The notes beneath the pieces were generated by a model. The model had not been told where the DNA came from and searched no databases. It saw only the letters and a list, made by a program, of their open reading frames with translations. Of a stretch of 40,616 bases of DNA, positions 39,310 to 40,616 are shown in pieces. The stretch is from Bacillota bacterium (GTDB lineage Bacteria > Bacillota > Clostridia > Christensenellales > Aristaeellaceae): positions 1-40,616 of the forward strand of contig JAEZQK010000046.1 in the NCBI GenBank assembly GCA_023413135.1. The letters run 5' to 3'. The translations under genes and the position numbers were made by a program. Each line of letters begins with the position of its first letter. Position 1 is the stretch's first letter.

Positions 39310-40299
39310 TTACTTCTCCTTCCCCCGCTTTTCATACGCATCGTACGCCTGCACGATGGCTTGTACAAGATCATGGCGTACCACATCGTGGTAGTCAAGC
39401 CGCGCAATGCCGATGCCGGGCGTATTTTCAAGCACCTCCAGCGCTTCGATGAGGCCGGAGCGCTTGCCGAAGGGCAGGTCAGTTTGCGTGATATCACCCG
39501 TGACCACCACCCGGGAATTGAACCCCATACGGGTCAGAAACATCTTCATCTGCTCGGAGGTGGTATTCTGCGCTTCATCCAGGATGATAAAAGAATCGCT
39601 TAGGGTGCGGCCCCGCATGTAAGCCAGGGGAGCCACCTCCACCACGCCCCGCTCCACCAGCTTTTGATAGGAGTCGACGCCCATCAGGTCGTACAACGCG
39701 TCATACAGCGGGCGCAGGTAAGGGTCCACCTTCTGGGTAAGGTCGCCGGGCAGAAAGCCCAGCTTTTCCCCTGCCTCCACCGCCGGCCGCGTCAGCACAA
39801 TGCGCTCGATATCCTTGTTCCTAAGCGCCACCACCGCCAGCGCCATGGCCAGGTATGTTTTCCCCGTGCCGGCAGGGCCTACTGCAAAGGTAAGCACGTT
39901 TTCCCGCACCATTCGCACATATTCCCGCTGGCCCAGCGTTTTGCACTTGATCTGCTTTCCCCTGTGGGTAATGGCCACAACATCTTTCAATATTTCATCG
40001 ATCATGTCCACTTTCCCGTCCCGGGCCAAGGCAATGGCGTAACGGATGCGGGAGCGGTCCACGATCTCATGGTTGCGAAGCATGTCCAACAGTTTCAAAA
40101 TCACCATTTGGGCAAGTTCCGTCTGGGCGGGATCGCCCGTGATGCATAATTCCGTACCGCGAAGGGAAATGGAAACGCCCGTCTCCGTTTCGATAAGCGC
40201 CACGTTTTGATCGTTTGTGCCGAAAAGCGACATATAGTCATCCAGGGTATCCACCGAAAGCATAACCTGCCTGGTTGGGGGCAAAAAACGTTCCTCCAT
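39310..40299 (-). CDS. phoH: PhoH-family ATPase
   Basis: A 329-residue cytosolic ATPase of the PhoH/YbeZ group, functionally linked to YbeY and RNA metabolism. Walker A GPAGTGKT is at 141-148, and Walker B-like SFIILDEAQNTT follows near 236, with a conserved RPAVEAGEKLGFLPGD segment between. The N-terminal region carries a short KH-like domain. It has the standard position between yqfD and pgpH. The ribosome binding site is weak (GAAAGA). Confidence 0.95.
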   Translation of the reverse strand: MEERFLPPTRQVMLSVDTLDDYMSLFGTNDQNVALIETETGVSISLRGTELCITGDPAQTELAQMVILKLLDMLRNHEIVDRSRIRYAIALARDGKVDMIDEILKDVVAITHRGKQIKCKTLGQREYVRMVRENVLTFAVGPAGTGKTYLAMALAVVALRNKDIERIVLTRPAVEAGEKLGFLPGDLTQKVDPYLRPLYDALYDLMGVDSYQKLVERGVVEVAPLAYMRGRTLSDSFIILDEAQNTTSEQMKMFLTRMGFNSRVVVTGDITQTDLPFGKRSGLIEALEVLENTPGIGIARLDYHDVVRHDLVQAIVQAYDAYEKRGKEK

Positions 40300-40320
40300 T
40301 CTTTCGGATGCAGGCGTTTT

Positions 40321-40616
40321 TCATGGGGCTACGCCCGCCTCCCAAGGCTTGGGAAGCGCAATGTCCGCCAGGATTTCCGCAATGGCAGTGGCTTCCAGCA
40401 TCCTTCCTTCTATCATACAATAATCTACCCATTTGTCAACTGGTTCATGACCCGCGCCCAGTTTTTGCGCAAGCGCACGAAGCGCCGCAAGCCCGGCTTC
40501 CGCTTTCACATCAGCATCTTCCCTGGGCACGATCGTAAGTGCCACCTCTTCAAACGTTTCACGGCGCAAGAAAACCGGCCACCAAGCTCCGCCGATGGGC
40601 CATATTTCCACTGTCC
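40321..40616 (-). CDS. yqfD: Sporulation protein YqfD, C-terminal fragment (cut by window edge)
   Basis: The last 98 codons of a frame that stays open to the window edge at 40616, so the true start is outside; a GTG at 40611 is internal. The segment VEIWPIGGAWWPVFLRRET, then a helix with EAGLAALRALAQKL, and the ending MIEGRMLEATAIAEILADIA match the C-terminal pattern of YqfD/SpoIV-type proteins (ending in a 'gk..a.v.aEvie-dIa' strand). Its place directly before phoH is the conserved yqfC-yqfD-phoH order. It supports a spore-forming lineage. Confidence 0.75.
   Translation of the reverse strand, partial: TVEIWPIGGAWWPVFLRRETFEEVALTIVPREDADVKAEAGLAALRALAQKLGAGHEPVDKWVDYCMIEGRMLEATAIAEILADIALPKPWEAGVAP

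Noticed and set aside
40552..40559. Fourth AAACGTTT copy
   Set aside because: It lies inside the yqfD coding sequence far from any promoter, and about one chance copy per window of this size is expected.

Overview
The window reads as chromosomal DNA of a GC-rich, spore-forming Firmicute, most likely a gut-type Clostridia (Christensenellales/Oscillospirales-like; this placement is inference). The support is: strong Shine-Dalgarno sequences, several TTG starts, a Bacillus/Clostridia-style housekeeping order (yqfD-phoH-pgpH-ybeY-cdd-era and purR-glmU-pth-mfd), a PurR-type pur repressor, a YesM/YesN two-component pair, and two LplB/LplC-type sugar importers.

Positions 206-26600 are an accessory carbohydrate-utilisation region. 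A minus-strand operon (7832 down to 277) starts at a perfect consensus promoter. It encodes two ABC permeases, a solute-binding protein, an unassigned TIM-barrel-like protein, two zinc alcohol dehydrogenase-family enzymes and an inosose dehydratase-like isomerase. Divergent from it is a FucU-type mutarotase, which converges on a nucleoside hydrolase. An AT-rich insert (about 9780-10880) holds a DUF6273 protein and a gene remnant. Next come a ROK kinase plus Gfo/Idh/MocA dehydrogenase operon (minus), divergent from a D-aminoacylase-family amidohydrolase (plus). A YesM-type histidine kinase and YesN/AraC-type regulator (minus) are divergent from a second importer operon (plus, 19045-26563): solute-binding protein, two permeases, Gfo/Idh/MocA dehydrogenase, two TIM-barrel isomerases and a NagA-type deacetylase. 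Neither importer has its ATPase here, so a shared MsmX-like ATPase elsewhere is expected. Taken together this looks like uptake and stepwise oxidation, epimerisation and deacetylation of glycan-derived, partly N-acetylated sugars.

Positions 26564-27227 are non-coding and hold three different classes of palindromic repeat. From 27228 to the right edge all genes are on the minus strand and are housekeeping: mfd, pth, a GlmU homologue with a degenerate uridyltransferase half, purR behind a likely autoregulatory PurBox pair, a DUF3048 (YerB-like) exported protein, era, a YbeY-cytidine deaminase fusion, the c-di-AMP phosphodiesterase pgpH, phoH, and the C-terminal end of yqfD cut by the window edge.

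No rRNA, tRNA, CRISPR array, transposase or phage gene was found. The most notable items are the YbeY-Cdd fusion, the degenerate GlmU, the cluster of three AAACGTTT operators around the first importer promoter, the leader/terminator in front of the ROK kinase, the AT-rich DUF6273 island, and the structurally covarying hairpin repeats beside mfd.
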